DNA of 64,000 nt from Allodiplogaster sudhausi (taxonomy: Eukaryota > Nematoda > Chromadorea > Rhabditida > Diplogasteridae), in contig CALZFC010000166.1 in assembly GCA_945643635.1 (NCBI GenBank), positions 1 through 64,000 of the forward strand. The letters are read 5' to 3'. Position 1 is the stretch's first letter; every line of letters begins with the position of its first letter. Shown here piece after piece: positions 48,850 through 63,400 of the stretch. The position numbers and the translations under genes are program-made. The notes under the pieces were generated by a model. It saw nothing but the letters and a program-made list of their open reading frames with translations. It did not search any database and was not told where the DNA came from.

Positions 48850-50841
48850 TTTAAGAGGAGCAGAGAATTAGTGTTGGTAGTTGCAAGACACTGAATGTAT
48901 GTATGTACATAGAGATCCCAGGTGTAACCAAAAATGTACAAGGATTTAAGATAATATGGGCATGAGCAGTGTTGAATTCCTGTTTTTGGCATGACAAAGA
49001 AGAGAGAAAAGCAGGAAATTTCATGAAAAAAGTCCAGCCTACAGCCATTTTAAAGAGGGACGAGAATTAGTGTTGGTAGTTGCAAGACACTGAATGTATG
49101 TATGTACATAGAGATCCCAGGTGTAACCAAAAATGTACAAGGATTTATGATAATATGGGCATGAGCAGTGTTGAATTCCCGCTTTTGGCATGACAAAGAA
49201 GAGAGAAAAGCAGGAAATATCAAGAAAAAAGTCCAGCCTACAGCCATTTTAAGAGGAGCAGAGAATTAGTGTTGGCAGTTGCAAGACACTGAATGTATGT
49301 ATGTACATAGAGATCCCAGGTGTAACCAAAAATGTACAAGGATTTATGATAATATGGGCATGAGCAGTGTTGAATTCCCGCTTTTGGCATGACAAAGAAG
49401 AGAGAAAAGCAGGAAATTTCATGAAAAAAGTCCAGCCTACAGCCATTTTAAAGAGGGACAGAGAATTAGTGTTGGTAGTTGCAAGACACTGAATGTATGT
49501 ATGTACATAGAGATCCCAGGTGTAACCAAAAATGTACAAGGATTTATGATAATATGGGCATGAGCAGTGTTGAATTCCCGCTTTTGGCATGACAAAGAAG
49601 AGAGAAAAGCAGGAAAATCAAGAAAAAAGTCCAGCCTACAGCCATTTTAAAGAGGAGCAGAGAATTAGTGTTGGCAGTTGCAAGACACTGAATGTATGTA
49701 TGTACATAGAGATCCCAGGTGTAACCAAAAATGTACAAGGATTTAAGATAATATGGGCATGAGCAGTGTTGAATTCCTGTTTTTGGCATGACAAAGAAGA
49801 GAGAAAAGCAGGAAATTTCATGAAAAAAGTCCAGCCTACAGCCATTTTAAGAGGAGCAGAGAATTAGTGTTGGTAGTTGCAAGACACTGAATGTATGTAT
49901 GTACATAGAGATCCCAGGTGTAACCAAAAATGTACAAGGATTTAAGATAATATGGGCATGAGCAGTGTTGAATTCCTGTTTTTGGCATGACAAAGAAGAG
50001 AGAAAAGCAGGAAATTTCATGAAAAAAGTCCAGCCTACAGCCATTTTAAAGAGGGACGAGAATTAGTGTTGGTAGTTGCAAGACACTGAATGTATGTATG
50101 TACATAGAGATCCCAGGTGTAACCAAAAATGTACAAGGATTTATGATAATATGGGCATGAGCAGTGTTGAATTCCCGCTTTTGGCATGACAAAGAAGAGA
50201 GAAAAGCAGGAAATATCAAGAAAAAAGTCCAGCCTACAGCCATTTTAAGAGGAGCAGAGAATTAGTGTTGGCAGTTGCAAGACACTGAATGTATGTATGT
50301 ACATAGAGATCCCAGGTGTAACCAAAAATGTACAAGGATTTAAGATAATATGGGCATGAGCAGTGTTGAATTCCCGTTTTTGGCATGACAAAGAAGAGAG
50401 AAAAGCAGGAAATTTCATGAAAAAAGTCCAGCCTACAGCCATTTTAAAGAGGGACAGAGAATTAGTGTTGGTAGTTGCAAGACACTGAATGTATGTATGT
50501 ACATAGAGATCCCAGGTGTAACCAAAAATGTACAAGGATTTATGATAATATGGGCATGAGCAGTGTTGAATTCCCGCTTTTGGCATGACAAAGAAGAGAG
50601 AAAAGCAGGAAAATCAAGAAAAAAGTCCAGCCTACAGCCATTTTAAAGAGGAGCAGAGAATTAGTGTTGGCAGTTGCAAGACACTGAATGTATGTATGTA
50701 CATAGAGATCCCAGGTGTAACCAAAAATGTACAAGGATTTAAGATAATATGGGCATGAGCAGTGTTGAATTCCTGTTTTTGGCATGACAAAGAAGAGAGA
50801 AAAGCAGGAAATTTCATGAAAAAAGTCCAGCCTACAGCCAT
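48850..50841 (+). repeat. Higher-order repeat, 996-bp five-monomer unit, two copies
   Basis: Equivalent sites at 48849/49845/50841, 49048/50044, 49247/50243, 49590/50586 and 49789/50785 are all exactly 996 bp apart. All but one of the monomers in the unit are 199 bp, from different single-base losses (TTTTAAGAGG, GGGACGAG, AAAATCAAG). The copies differ at few sites, for example TTATG/TTCCCGC near 49359-49382 against TTAAG/TTCCCGTTT near 50355-50378. Confidence 0.9.
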
Positions 50842-53800
50842 TTTAAAGAGGGACGAGAATTAGTGTTGGTAGTTGCAAGACACTGAATGTATGTATGTAC
50901 ATAGAGATCCCAGGTGTAACCAAAAATGTACAAGGATTTAAGATAATATGGGCATGAGCAGTGTTGAATTCCTGTTTTTGGCATGACAAAGAAGAGAGAA
51001 AAGCAGGAAATTTCATGAAAAAAGTCCAGCCTACAGCCATTTTAAAGAGGGACGTGAATTAGTGTTGGTAATTTATGTATGTACATAGAGATCCCAGGTG
51101 TAACCAAAAATGTTCAAGGATTTATGATAATATGGGCATGAGCAGTGTTGAATTCCCGCTTTTGGCATGACAAAGAAGAGAGAAAAGCAGGAAATTTCAT
51201 GAAAAAAGTCCAGCCTACAGCCATTTTAAAGAGGGACAGAGAATTAGTGTTGGTAGTTGCAAGACACTGAATGTATGTATGTACATAGAGATCCCAGGTG
51301 TAACCAAAAATGTACAAGGATTTAAGATAATATGGGCATGAGCAGTGTTGAATTCCGGTTTTTGGCATGACAAAGAAGAGAGAAAAGCAGGAAATTTCAT
51401 GAAAAAAGTCCAGCCTACAGCCATTTTAAAGAGGGAGAGAGAATTAGTGTTGGTAGTTGCAAGACACTGAATGTATGTATGTACATAGAGATCCCAGGTG
51501 TAACCAAAAATGTACAAGGATTTATGATAATATGGGCATGAGCAGTGTTGAATTCCCGCTTTTGGCATGACAAAGAAGAGAGAAAAGCAGGAAAATCAAG
51601 AAAAAAGTCCAGCCTACAGCCATTTTAAAGAGGAGCAGAGAATTAGTGTTGGCAGTTGCAAGACACTGAATGTATGTATGTACATAGAGATCCCAGGTGT
51701 AACCAAAAATGTACAAGGATTTAAGATAATATGGGCATGAGCAGTGTTGAATTCCTGTTTTTGGCATGACAAAGAAGAGAGAAAAGCAGGAAATTTCATG
51801 AAAAAAGTCCAGCCTACAGCCATTTTAAAGAGGGACAGAGAATTAGTGTTGGTAGTTGCAAGACACTGAATGTATGTATGTACATAGAGATCCCAGGTGT
51901 AACCAAAAATGTACAAGGATTTAAGATAATATGGGCATGAGCAGTGTTGAATTCCTGTTTTTGGCATGACAAAGAAGAGAGAAAAGCAGGAAATTTCATG
52001 AAAAAAGTCCAGCCTACAGCCATTTTAAAGAGGGACAGAGAATTAGTGTTGGCAGTTGCAAGACACTGAATGTATGTATGTACATAGAGATCCCAGGTGT
52101 AACCAAAAATGTACAAGGATTTAAGATAATATGGGCATGAGCAGTGTTGAATTCCGGTTTTTGGCATGACAAAGAAGAGAGAAAAGCAGGAAATATCAAG
52201 AAAAAAGTCCAGCCTACAGCCATTTTAAGAGGAGCAGAGAATTAGTGTTGGCAGTTGCAAGACACTGAATGTATGTATGTACATAGAGATCCCAGGTGTA
52301 ACCAAAAATGTACAAGGATTTAAGATAATATGGGCATGAGCAGTGTTGAATTCCTGTTTTTGGCATGACAAAGAAGAGAGAAAAGCAGGAAATTTCATGA
52401 AAAAGTCCAGCCTACAGCCATTTTAAAGAGGGACAGAGAATTAGTGTTGGCAGTTGCAAGACACTGAATGTATGTATGTACATAGAGATCCCAGGTGTAA
52501 CCAAAAATGTACAAGGATTTAAGATAATATGGGCATGAGCAGTGTTGAATTCCGGTTTTTGGCATGACAAAGAAGAGAGAAAAGCAGGAAATTTCATGAA
52601 AAAAGTCCAGCCTACAGCCATTTTAAAGAGGGACAGAGAATTAGTGTTGGTAGTTGCAAGACACTGAATGTATGTATGTACATAGAGATCCCAGGTGTAA
52701 CCAAAAATGTACAAGGATTTAAGATAATATGGGCATGAGCAGTGTTGAATTCCTGTTTTTGGCATGACAAAGAAGAGAGAAAAGCAGGAAATTTCATGAA
52801 AAAAGTCCAGCCTACAGCCATTTTAAAGAGGAACAGAGAATTAGTGTTGGCAGTTGCAAGACACTGAATGTATGTATGTACATAGAGATCCCAGGTGTAA
52901 CCAAAAATGTACAAGGATTTAAGATAATATGGGCATGAGCAGTGTTGAATTCCTGTTTTTGGCATGACAAAGAAGAGAGAAAAGCAGGAAATTTCATGAA
53001 AAAAGTCCAGCCTACAGCCATTTTAAAGAGGGACAGAGAATTAGTGTTGGTAGTTGCAAGACACTGAATGTATGTATGTACATAGAGATCCCAGGTGTAA
53101 CCAAAAATGTACAAGGATTTAAGATAATATGGGCATGAGCAGTGTTGAATTCCGGTTTTTGGCATGACAAAGAAGAGAGAAAAGCAGGAAATTTCATGAA
53201 AAAAGTCCAGCCTACAGCCATTTTAAAGAGGGAGAGAGAATTAGTGTTGGTAGTTGCAAGACACTGAATGTATGTATGTACATAGAGATCCCAGGTGTAA
53301 CCAAAAATGTACAAGGATTTATGATAATATGGGCATGAGCAGTGTTGAATTCCCGCTTTTGGCATGACAAAGAAGAGAGAAAAGCAGGAAAATCAAGAAA
53401 AAAGTCCAGCCTACAGCCATTTTAAAGAGGAGCAGAGAATTAGTGTTGGCAGTTGCAAGACACTGAATGTATGTATGTACATAGAGATCCCAGGTGTAAC
53501 CAAAAATGTACAAGGATTTAAGATAATATGGGCATGAGCAGTGTTGAATTCCTGTTTTTGGCATGACAAAGAAGAGAGAAAAGCAGGAAATTTCATGAAA
53601 AAAGTCCAGCCTACAGCCATTTTAAAGAGGGACAGAGAATTAGTGTTGGCAGTTGCAAGACACTGAATGTATGTATGTACATAGAGATCCCAGGTGTAAC
53701 CAAAAATGTACAAGGATTTAAGATAATATGGGCATGAGCAGTGTTGAATTCCTGTTTTTGGCATGACAAAGAAGAGAGAAAAGCAGGAAATTTCATGAAA

Positions 53801-55817
53801 AAAGTCCAGCCTACAGCCATATTAAAGAGGGACAGAGAATTAGTGTTGGTAGTTGCAAGACACTGAATGTATGTATGTACATAGAGATCCCAGGTGTAAC
53901 CAAAAATGTACAAGGATTTAAGATAATATGGGCATGAGCAGTGTTGAATTCCGGTTTTTGGCATGACAAAGAAGAGAGAAAAGCAGGAAATTTCATGAAA
54001 AAAGTCCAGCCTACAGCCATTTTAAAGAGGGAGAGAGAATTAGTGTTGGTAGTTGCAAGACACTGAATGTATGTATGTACATAGAGATCCCAGGTGTAAC
54101 CAAAAATGTACAAGGATTTATGATAATATGGGCATGAGCAGTGTTGAATTCCCGCTTTTGGCATGACAAAGAAGAGAGAAAAGCAGGAAAATCAAGAAAA
54201 AAGTCCAGCCTACAGCCATTTTAAAGAGGAGCAGAGAATTAGTGTTGGCAGTTGCAAGACACTGAATGTATGTATGTACATAGAGATCCCAGGTGTAACC
54301 AAAAATGTACAAGGATTTAAGATAATATGGGCATGAGCAGTGTTGAATTCCTGTTTTTGGCATGACAAAGAAGAGAGAAAAGCAGGAAATTTCATGAAAA
54401 AAGTCCAGCCTACAGCCATTTTAAAGAGGGACAGAGAATTAGTGTTGGCAGTTGCAAGACACTGAATGTATGTATGTACATAGAGATCCCAGGTGTAACC
54501 AAAAATGTACAAGGATTTAAGATAATATGGGCATGAGCAGTGTTGAATTCCGGTTTTTGGCATGACAAAGAAGAGAGAAAAGCAGGAAATATCAAGAAAA
54601 AAGTCCAGCCTACAGCCATTTTAAGAGGGCAGAGAATTAGTGTTGGCAGTTGCAAGACACTGAATGTATGTATGTACATAGAGATCCCAGGTGTAACCAA
54701 AAATGTACAAGGATTTAAGATAATATGGGCATGAGCAGTGTTGAATTCCTGTTTTTGGCATGACAAAGAAGAGAGAAAAGCAGGAAATTTCATGAAAAAA
54801 GTCCAGCCTACAGCCATTTTAAAGAGGGACAGAGAATTAGTGTTGGCAGTTGCAAGACACTGAATGTATGTATGTACATAGAGATCCCAGGTGTAACCAA
54901 AAATGTACAAGGATTTAAGATAATATGGGCATGAGCAGTGTTGAATTCCGGTTTTTGGCATGACAAAGAAGAGAGAAAAGCAGGAAATTTCATGAAAAAA
55001 GTCCAGCCTACAGCCATTTTAAAGAGGGACAGAGAATTAGTGTTGGTAGTTGCAAGACACTGAATGTATGTATGTACATAGAGATCCCAGGTGTAACCAA
55101 AAATGTACAAGGATTTAAGATAATATGGGCATGAGCAGTGTTGAATTCCTGTTTTTGGCATGACAAAGAAGAGAGAAAAGCAGGAAATTTCATGAAAAAA
55201 GTCCAGCCTACAGCCATTTTAAAGAGGGACAGAGAATTAGTGTTGGCAGTTGCAAGACACTGAATGTATGTATGTACATAGAGATCCCAGGTGTAACCAA
55301 AAATGTACAAGGATTTAAGATAATATGGGCATGAGCAGTGTTGAATTCCTGTTTTTGGCATGACAAAGAAGAGAGAAAAGCAGGAAATTTCATGAAAAAA
55401 GTCCAGCCTACAGCCATATTAAAGAGGGACAGAGAATTAGTGTTGGTAGTTGCAAGACACTGAATGTATGTATGTACATAGAGATCCCAGGTGTAACCAA
55501 AAATGTACAAGGATTTAAGATAATATGGGCATGAGCAGTGTTGAATTCCTGTTTTTGGCATGACAAAGAAGAGAGAAAAGCAGGAAATTTCATGAAAAAA
55601 GTCCAGCCTACAGCCATTTTAAAGAGGGACAGAGAATTAGTGTTGGCAGTTGCAAGACACTGAATGTATGTATGTACATAGAGATCCCAGGTGTAACCAA
55701 AAATGTACAAGGATTTAAGATAATATGGGCATGAGCAGTGTTGAATTCCGGTTTTTGGCATGACAAAGAAGAGAGAAAAGCAGGAAATATCAAGAAAAAA
55801 GTCCAGCCTACAGCCAT
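50842..55817 (+). repeat. Satellite core, 1797-bp and 799-bp repeats, one isolated short monomer
   Basis: Sites at 51568/53365/54164 and 51767/53564/54363 show a 1797-bp followed by a 799-bp repeat. One short monomer of the GTTGGTAATTTATG type with TTCAAGG stands alone near 51068, embedded in a fragment like the 17/28/37/41-kb block, so it looks like a transplanted piece. A 198-bp unit (CCATTTTAAGAGGGCAGAG near 54620) and a one-A loss near 52400 are local. Confidence 0.92.
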
Positions 55818-57415
55818 TTTAAGAGGAGCAGAGAATTAGTGTTGGCAGTTGCAAGACACTGAATGTATGTATGTACATAGAGATCCCAGGTGTAACCAAA
55901 AATGTACAAGGATTTAAGATAATATGGGCATGAGCAGTGTTGAATTCCTGTTTTTGGCATGACAAAGAAGAGAGAAAAGCAGGAAATTTCATGAAAAAAG
56001 TCCAGCCTACAGCCATTTTAAAGAGGGACAGAGAATTAGTGTTGGCAGTTGCAAGACACTGAATGTATGTATGTACATAGAGATCCCAGGTGTAACCAAA
56101 AATGTACAAGGATTTAAGATAATATGGGCATGAGCAGTGTTGAATTCCGGTTTTTGGCATGACAAAGAAGAGAGAAAAGCAGGAAATATCAAGAAAAAAG
56201 TCCAGCCTACAGCCATTTTAAAGAGGGAGAGAGAATTAGTGTTGGTAGTTGCAAGACACTGAATGTATGTATGTACATAGAGATCCCAGGTGTAACCAAA
56301 AATGTACAAGGATTTATGATAATATGGGCATGAGCAGTGTTGAATTCCCGCTTTTGGCATGACAAAGAAGAGAGAAAAGCAGGAAATATCAAGAAAAAAG
56401 TCCAGCCTACAGCCATTTTAAAGAGGGACAGAGAATTAGTGTTGGTAGTTGCAAGACACTGAATGTATGTATGTACATAGAGATCCCAGGTGTAACCAAA
56501 AATGTACAAGGATTTAAGATAATATGGGCATGAGCAGTGTTGAATTCCGGTTTTTGGCATGACAAAGAAGAGAGAAAAGCAGGAAATATCAAGAAAAAAG
56601 TCCAGCCTACAGCCATTTTAAGAGGAGCAGAGAATTAGTGTTGGCAGTTGCAAGACACTGAATGTATGTATGTACATAGAGATCCCAGGTGTAACCAAAA
56701 ATGTACAAGGATTTAAGATAATATGGGCATGAGCAGTGTTGAATTCCTGTTTTTGGCATGACAAAGAAGAGAGAAAAGCAGGAAATTTCATGAAAAAAGT
56801 CCAGCCTACAGCCATATTAAAGAGGGACAGAGAATTAGTGTTGGTAGTTGCAAGACACTGAATGTATGTATGTACATAGAGATCCCAGGTGTAACCAAAA
56901 ATGTACAAGGATTTAAGATAATATGGGCATGAGCAGTGTTGAATTCCTGTTTTTGGCATGACAAAGAAGAGAGAAAAGCAGGAAATTTCATGAAAAAAGT
57001 CCAGCCTACAGCCATTTTAAAGAGGGACAGAGAATTAGTGTTGGCAGTTGCAAGACACTGAATGTATGTATGTACATAGAGATCCCAGGTGTAACCAAAA
57101 ATGTACAAGGATTTATGATAATATGGGCATGAGCAGTGTTGAATTCCCGCTTTTGGCATGACAAAGAAGAGAGAAAAGCAGGAAATATCAAGAAAAAAGT
57201 CCAGCCTACAGCCATTTTAAAGAGGGACAGAGAATTAGTGTTGGTAGTTGCAAGACACTGAATGTATGTATGTACATAGAGATCCCAGGTGTAACCAAAA
57301 ATGTACAAGGATTTAAGATAATATGGGCATGAGCAGTGTTGAATTCCGGTTTTTGGCATGACAAAGAAGAGAGAAAAGCAGGAAATATCAAGAAAAAAGT
57401 CCAGCCTACAGCCAT
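55818..57415 (+). repeat. Higher-order repeat, 799-bp four-monomer unit, two copies
   Basis: Equivalent sites at 55817/56616/57415, 56160/56959, 56360/57159 and 56560/57359 are 799 bp apart. The unit has one 199-bp CCATTTTAAGAGGAGCAG monomer plus three of 200 bp. The two copies differ in some markers (CCATTTT versus CCATATT near 56813), so exchange has continued since duplication. Confidence 0.9.
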
Positions 57416-60400
57416 TTTAAGAGGAGCAGAGAATTAGTGTTGGCAGTTGCAAGACACTGAATGTATGTATGTACATAGAGATCCCAGGTGTAACCAAAAA
57501 TGTACAAGGATTTAAGATAATATGGGCATGAGCAGTGTTGAATTCCTGTTTTTGGCATGACAAAGAAGAGAGAAAAGCAGGAAATTTCATGAAAAAAGTC
57601 CAGCCTACAGCCATTTTAAAGAGGGACAGAGAATTAGTGTTGGTAGTTGCAAGACACTGAATGTATGTATGTACATAGAGATCCCAGGTGTAACCAAAAA
57701 TGTACAAGGATTTAAGATAATATGGGCATGAGCAGTGTTGAATTCCTGTTTTGGCATGACAAAGAAGAGAGAAAAGCAGGAAATTTCATGAAAAAAGTCC
57801 AGCCTACAGCCATTTTAAAGAGGGACAGAGAATTAGTGTTGGCAGTTGCAAGACACTGAATGTATGTATGTACATAGAGATCCCAGGTGTAACCAAAAAT
57901 GTACAAGGATTTAAGATAATATGGGCATGAGCAGTGTTGAATTCCGGTTTTTGGCATGACAAAGAAGAGAGAAAAGCAGGAAATTTCATGAAAAAAGTCC
58001 AGCCTACAGCCATATTAAAGAGGGACAGAGAATTAGTGTTGGTAGTTGCAAGACACTGAATGTATGTATGTACATAGAGATCCCAGGTGTAACCAAAAAT
58101 GTACAAGGATTTAAGATAATATGGGCATGAGCAGTGTTGAATTCCTGTTTTTGGCATGACAAAGAAGAGAGAAAAGCAGGAAATTTCATGAAAAAAGTCC
58201 AGCCTACAGCCATTTTAAAGAGGGACAGAGAATTAGTGTTGGTAGTTGCAAGACACTGAATGTATGTATGTACATAGAGATCCCAGGTGTAACCAAAAAT
58301 GTACAAGGATTTAAGATAATATGGGCATGAGCAGTGTTGAATTCCGGTTTTTGGCATGACAAAGAAGAGAGAAAAGCAGGAAATTTCATGAAAAAAGTCC
58401 AGCCTACAGCCATTTAAAGAGGGACAGAGAATTAGTGTTGGTAGTTGCAAGACACTGAATGTATGTATGTACATAGAGATCCCAGGTGTAACCAAAAATG
58501 TACAAGGATTTAAGATAATATGGGCATGAGCAGTGTTGAATTCCTGTTTTTGGCATGACAAAGAAGAGAGAAAAGCAGGAAATTTCATGAAAAAAGTCCA
58601 GCCTACAGCCATTTTAAAGAGGGACAGAGAATTAGTGTTGGCAGTTGCAAGACACTGAATGTATGTATGTACATAGAGATCCCAGGTGTAACCAAAAATG
58701 TACAAGGATTTAAGATAATATGGGCATGAGCAGTGTTGAATTCCTGTTTTTGGCATGACAAAGAAGAGAAAAAACAGGAAATTTCATGAAAAAAGTCCAG
58801 CCTACAGCCATTTTAAAGAGGGACAGAGAATTAGTGTTGGCAGTTGCAAGACACTGAATGTATGTATGTACATAGAGATCCCAGGTGTAACCAAAAATGT
58901 ACAAGGATTTAAGATAATATGGGCATTAGCAGTGTTGAATTCCGGTTTTTGGCATGACAAAGAAGAGAGAAAAGCAGGAAATTTCATGAAAAAAGTCCAG
59001 CCTACAGCCATATTAAAGAGGGACAGAGAATTAGTGTTGGTAGTTGCAAGACACTGAATGTATGTATGTACATAGAGATCCCAGGTGTAACCAAAAATGT
59101 ACAAGGATTTAAGATAATATGGGCATGAGCAGTGTTGAATTCCTGTTTTTGGCATGACAAAGAAGAGAGAAAAGCAGGAAATTTCATGAAAAAAGTCCAG
59201 CCTACAGCCATATTAAAGAGGGACAGAGAATTAGTGTTGGTAGTTGCAAGACACTGAATGTATGTATGTACATAGAGATCCCAGGTGTAACCAAAAATGT
59301 ACAAGGATTTAAGATAATATGGGCATGAGCAGTGTTGAATTCCTGTTTTTGGCATGACAAAGAAGAGAAAAAAGCAGGAAATTTCATGAAAAAAGTCCAG
59401 CCTACAGCCATTTTAAAGAGGGACAGAGAATTAGTGTTGGCAGTTGCAAGACACTGAATGTATGTATGTACATAGAGATCCCAGGTGTAACCAAAAATGT
59501 ACAAGGATTTAAGATAATATGGGCATTAGCAGTGTTGAATTCCGGTTTTTACCATGACAAAGAAGAGAGAAAAGCAGGAAATTTCATGAAAAAAGTCCAG
59601 CCTACAGCCATATTAAAGAGGGACAGAGAATTAGTGTTGGTAGTTGCAAGACACTGAATGTATGTATGTACATAGAGATCCCAGGTGTAACCAAAAATGT
59701 ACAAGGATTTAAGATAATATGGGCATGAGCAGTGTTGAATTCCTGTTTTTGGCATGACAAAGAAGAGAGAAAAGCAGGAAATTTCATGAAAAAAGTCCAG
59801 CCTACAGCCATATTAAAGAGGGACAGAGAATTAGTGTTGGTAGTTGCAAGACACTGAATGTATGTATGTACATAGAGATCCCAGGTGTAACCAAAAATGT
59901 ACAAGGATTTAAGATAATATGGGCATTAGCAGTGTTGAATTCCGGTTTTTACCATGACAAAGAAGAGAGAAAAGCAGGAAATTTCATGAAAAAAGTCCAG
60001 CCTACAGCCATATTAAAGAGGGACAGAGAATTAGTGTTGGTAGTTGCAAGACACTGAATGTATGTATGTACATAGAGATCCCAGGTGTAACCAAAAATGT
60101 ACAAGGATTTAAGATAATATGGGCATGAGCAGTGTTGAATTCCTGTTTTTGGCATGACAAAGAAGAGAGAAAAGCAGGAAATTTCATGAAAAAAGTCCAG
60201 CCTACAGCCATTTTAAAGAGGGACAGAGAATTAGTGTTGGCAGTTGCAAGACACTGAATGTATGTATGTACATAGAGATCCCAGGTGTAACCGAAAATGT
60301 ACAAGGTTTTAAGATAATATGGGCATGAGCAGTGTTGAATTCCTGTTTTTGGCATGACAAAGAAGAGAAAAAAACAGGAAATTTCATGAAAAAAGTCCAG

Positions 60401-63400
60401 CCTACAGCCATTTTAAAGAGGGACAGAGAATTAGTGTTGGCAGTTGCAAGACACTGAATGAATGTATGTACATAGAGATCCCAGGTGTAACCAAAAATGT
60501 ACAAGGATTTAAGATAATATGGGCATTAGCAGTGTTGAATTCCGGTTTTTGGCATGACAAAGAAGAGAGAAAAGCAGGAAATTTCATGAAAAAAGTCCAG
60601 CCTACAGCCATATTAAAGAGGGACAGAGAATTAGTGTTGGTAGTTGCAAGACACTGAATGTATGTATGTACATAGAGATCCCAGGTGTAACCAAAAATGT
60701 ACAAGGATTTAAGATAATATGGGCATGAGCAGTGTTGAATTCCTGTTTTTGGCATGACAAAGAAGAGAGAAAAGCAGGAAATTTCATGAAAAAAGTCCAG
60801 CCTACAGCCATATTAAAGAGGGACAGAGAATTAGTGTTGGTAGTTGCAAGACACTGAATGTATGTATGTACATAGAGATCCCAGGTGTAACCAAAAATGT
60901 ACAAGGATTTAAGATAATATGGGCATGAGCAGTGTTGAATTCCTGTTTTTGGCATGACAAAGAAGAGAGAAAAGCAGGAAATTTCATGAAAAAAGTCCAG
61001 CCTACAGCCATTTTAAAGAGGGACAGAGAATTAGTGTTGGCAGTTGCAAGACACTGAATGTATGTATGTACATAGAGATCCCAGGTGTAACCGAAAATGT
61101 ACAAGGTTTTAAGATAATATGGGCATGAGCAGTGTTGAATTCCTGTTTTTGGCATGACAAAGAAGAGAAAAAACAGGAAATTTCATGAAAAAAGTCCAGC
61201 CTACAGCCATTTTAAAGAGGGACAGAGAATTAGTGTTGGCAGTTGCAAGACACTGAATGAATGTATGTACATAGAGATCCCAGGTGTAACCAAAAATGTA
61301 CAAGGATTTAAGATAATATGGGCATTAGCAGTGTTGAATTCCGGTTTTTACCATGACAAAGAAGAGAGAAAAGCAGGAAATTTCATGAAAAAAGTCCAGC
61401 CTACAGCCATATTAAAGAGGGACAGAGAATTAGTGTTGGTAGTTGCAAGACACTGAATGTATGTATGTACATAGAGATCCCAGGTGTAACCGAAAATGTA
61501 CAAGGTTTTAAGATAATATGGGCATTAGCAGTGTTGAATTCCGGTTTTTGGCATGACAAAGAAGAGAGAAAAGCAGGAAATATCAAGAAAAAAGTCCAGC
61601 CTACAGCCATTTCTAAGAGGAGCAGAGAATTAGTGTTGGTAGTTGCAAGACACTGAATGTATGTATGTACATAGAGATCCCAGGTGTAACCAAAAATGTA
61701 CAAGGATTTAAGATAATATGGGCATGAGCAGTGTTGAATTCCTGTTTTTGGCATGACAAAGAAGAGAGAAAAGCAGGAAATTTCATGAAAAAAGTCCAGC
61801 CTACAGCCATTTTAAAGAGGGACAGAGAATTAGTGTTGGCAGTTGCAAGACACTGAATGTATGTATGTACATAGAGATCCCAGGTGTAACCGAAAATGTA
61901 CAAGGTTTTAAGATAATATGGGCATGAGCAGTGTTGAATTCCTGTTTTTGGCATGACAAAGAAGAGAGAAAAGCAGGAAATTTCATGAAAAAAGTCCAGC
62001 CTACAGCCATATTAAAGAGGGACAGAGAATTAGTGTTGGTAGTTGCAAGACACTGAATGTATGTATGTACATAGAGATCCCAGGTGTAACCAAAAATGTA
62101 CAAGGATTTAAGATAATATGGGCATGAGCAGTGTTGAATTCCTGTTTTTGGCATGACAAAGAAGAGAGAAAAGCAGGAAATTTCATGAAAAAAGTCCAGC
62201 CTACAGCCATTTTAAAGAGGGACAGAGAATTAGTGTTGGCAGTTGCAAGACACTGAATGTATGTATGTACATAGAGATCCCAGGTGTAACCGAAAATGTA
62301 CAAGGTTTTAAGATAATATGGGCATGAGCAGTGTTGAATTCCTGTTTTTGGCATGACAAAGAAGAGAGAAAAGCAGGAAATTTCATGAAAAAAGTCCAGC
62401 CTACAGCCATATTAAAGAGGGACAGAGAATTAGTGTTGGTAGTTGCAAGACACTGAATGTATGTATGTACATAGAGATCCCAGGTGTAACCAAAAATGTA
62501 CAAGGATTTAAGATAATATGGGCATGAGCAGTGTTGAATTCCTGTTTTTGGCATGACAAAGAAGAGAGAAAAGCAGGAAATTTCATGAAAAAAGTCCAGC
62601 CTACAGCCATTTTAAAGAGGGACAGAGAATTAGTGTTGGCAGTTGCAAGACACTGAATGTATGTATGTACATAGAGATCCCAGGTGTAACCGAAAATGTA
62701 CAAGGTTTTAAGATAATATGGGCATTAGCAGTGTTGAATTCCGGTTTTTGGCATGACAAAGAAGAGAGAAAAGCAGGAAATATCAAGAAAAAAGTCCAGC
62801 CTACAGCCATTTCTAAGAGGAGCAGAGAATTAGTGTTGGCAGTTGCAAGACACTGAATGTATGTATGTACATAGAGATCCCAGGTGTAACCAAAAATGTA
62901 CAAGGATTTAAGATAATATGGGCATGAGCAGTGTTGAATTCCTGTTTTTGGCATGACAAAGAAGAGAAAAAAACAGGAAATTTCATGAAAAAAGTCCAGC
63001 CTACAGCCATTTTAAAGAGGGACAGAGAATTAGTGTTGGCAGTTGCAAGACACTGAATGAATGTATGTACATAGAGATCCCAGGTGTAACCAAAAATGTA
63101 CAAGGATTTAAGATAATATGGGCATTAGCAGTGTTGAATTCCGGTTTTTACCATGACAAAGAAGAGAGAAAAGCAGGAAATTTCATGAAAAAAGTCCAGC
63201 CTACAGCCATATTAAAGAGGGACAGAGAATTAGTGTTGGTAGTTGCAAGACACTGAATGTATGTATGTACATAGAGATCCCAGGTGTAACCGAAAATGTA
63301 CAAGGTTTTAAGATAATATGGGCATTAGCAGTGTTGAATTCCGGTTTTTGGCATGACAAAGAAGAGAGAAAAGCAGGAAATATCAAGAAAAAAGTCCAGC

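Noticed and set aside
58004..58756. 250-codon minus-strand open frame as a real gene
   Set aside because: Length comes from a one-base loss near 58413 (CCATTTAAAG) that keeps several monomers in frame by chance. The product is just repeated monomer peptides.
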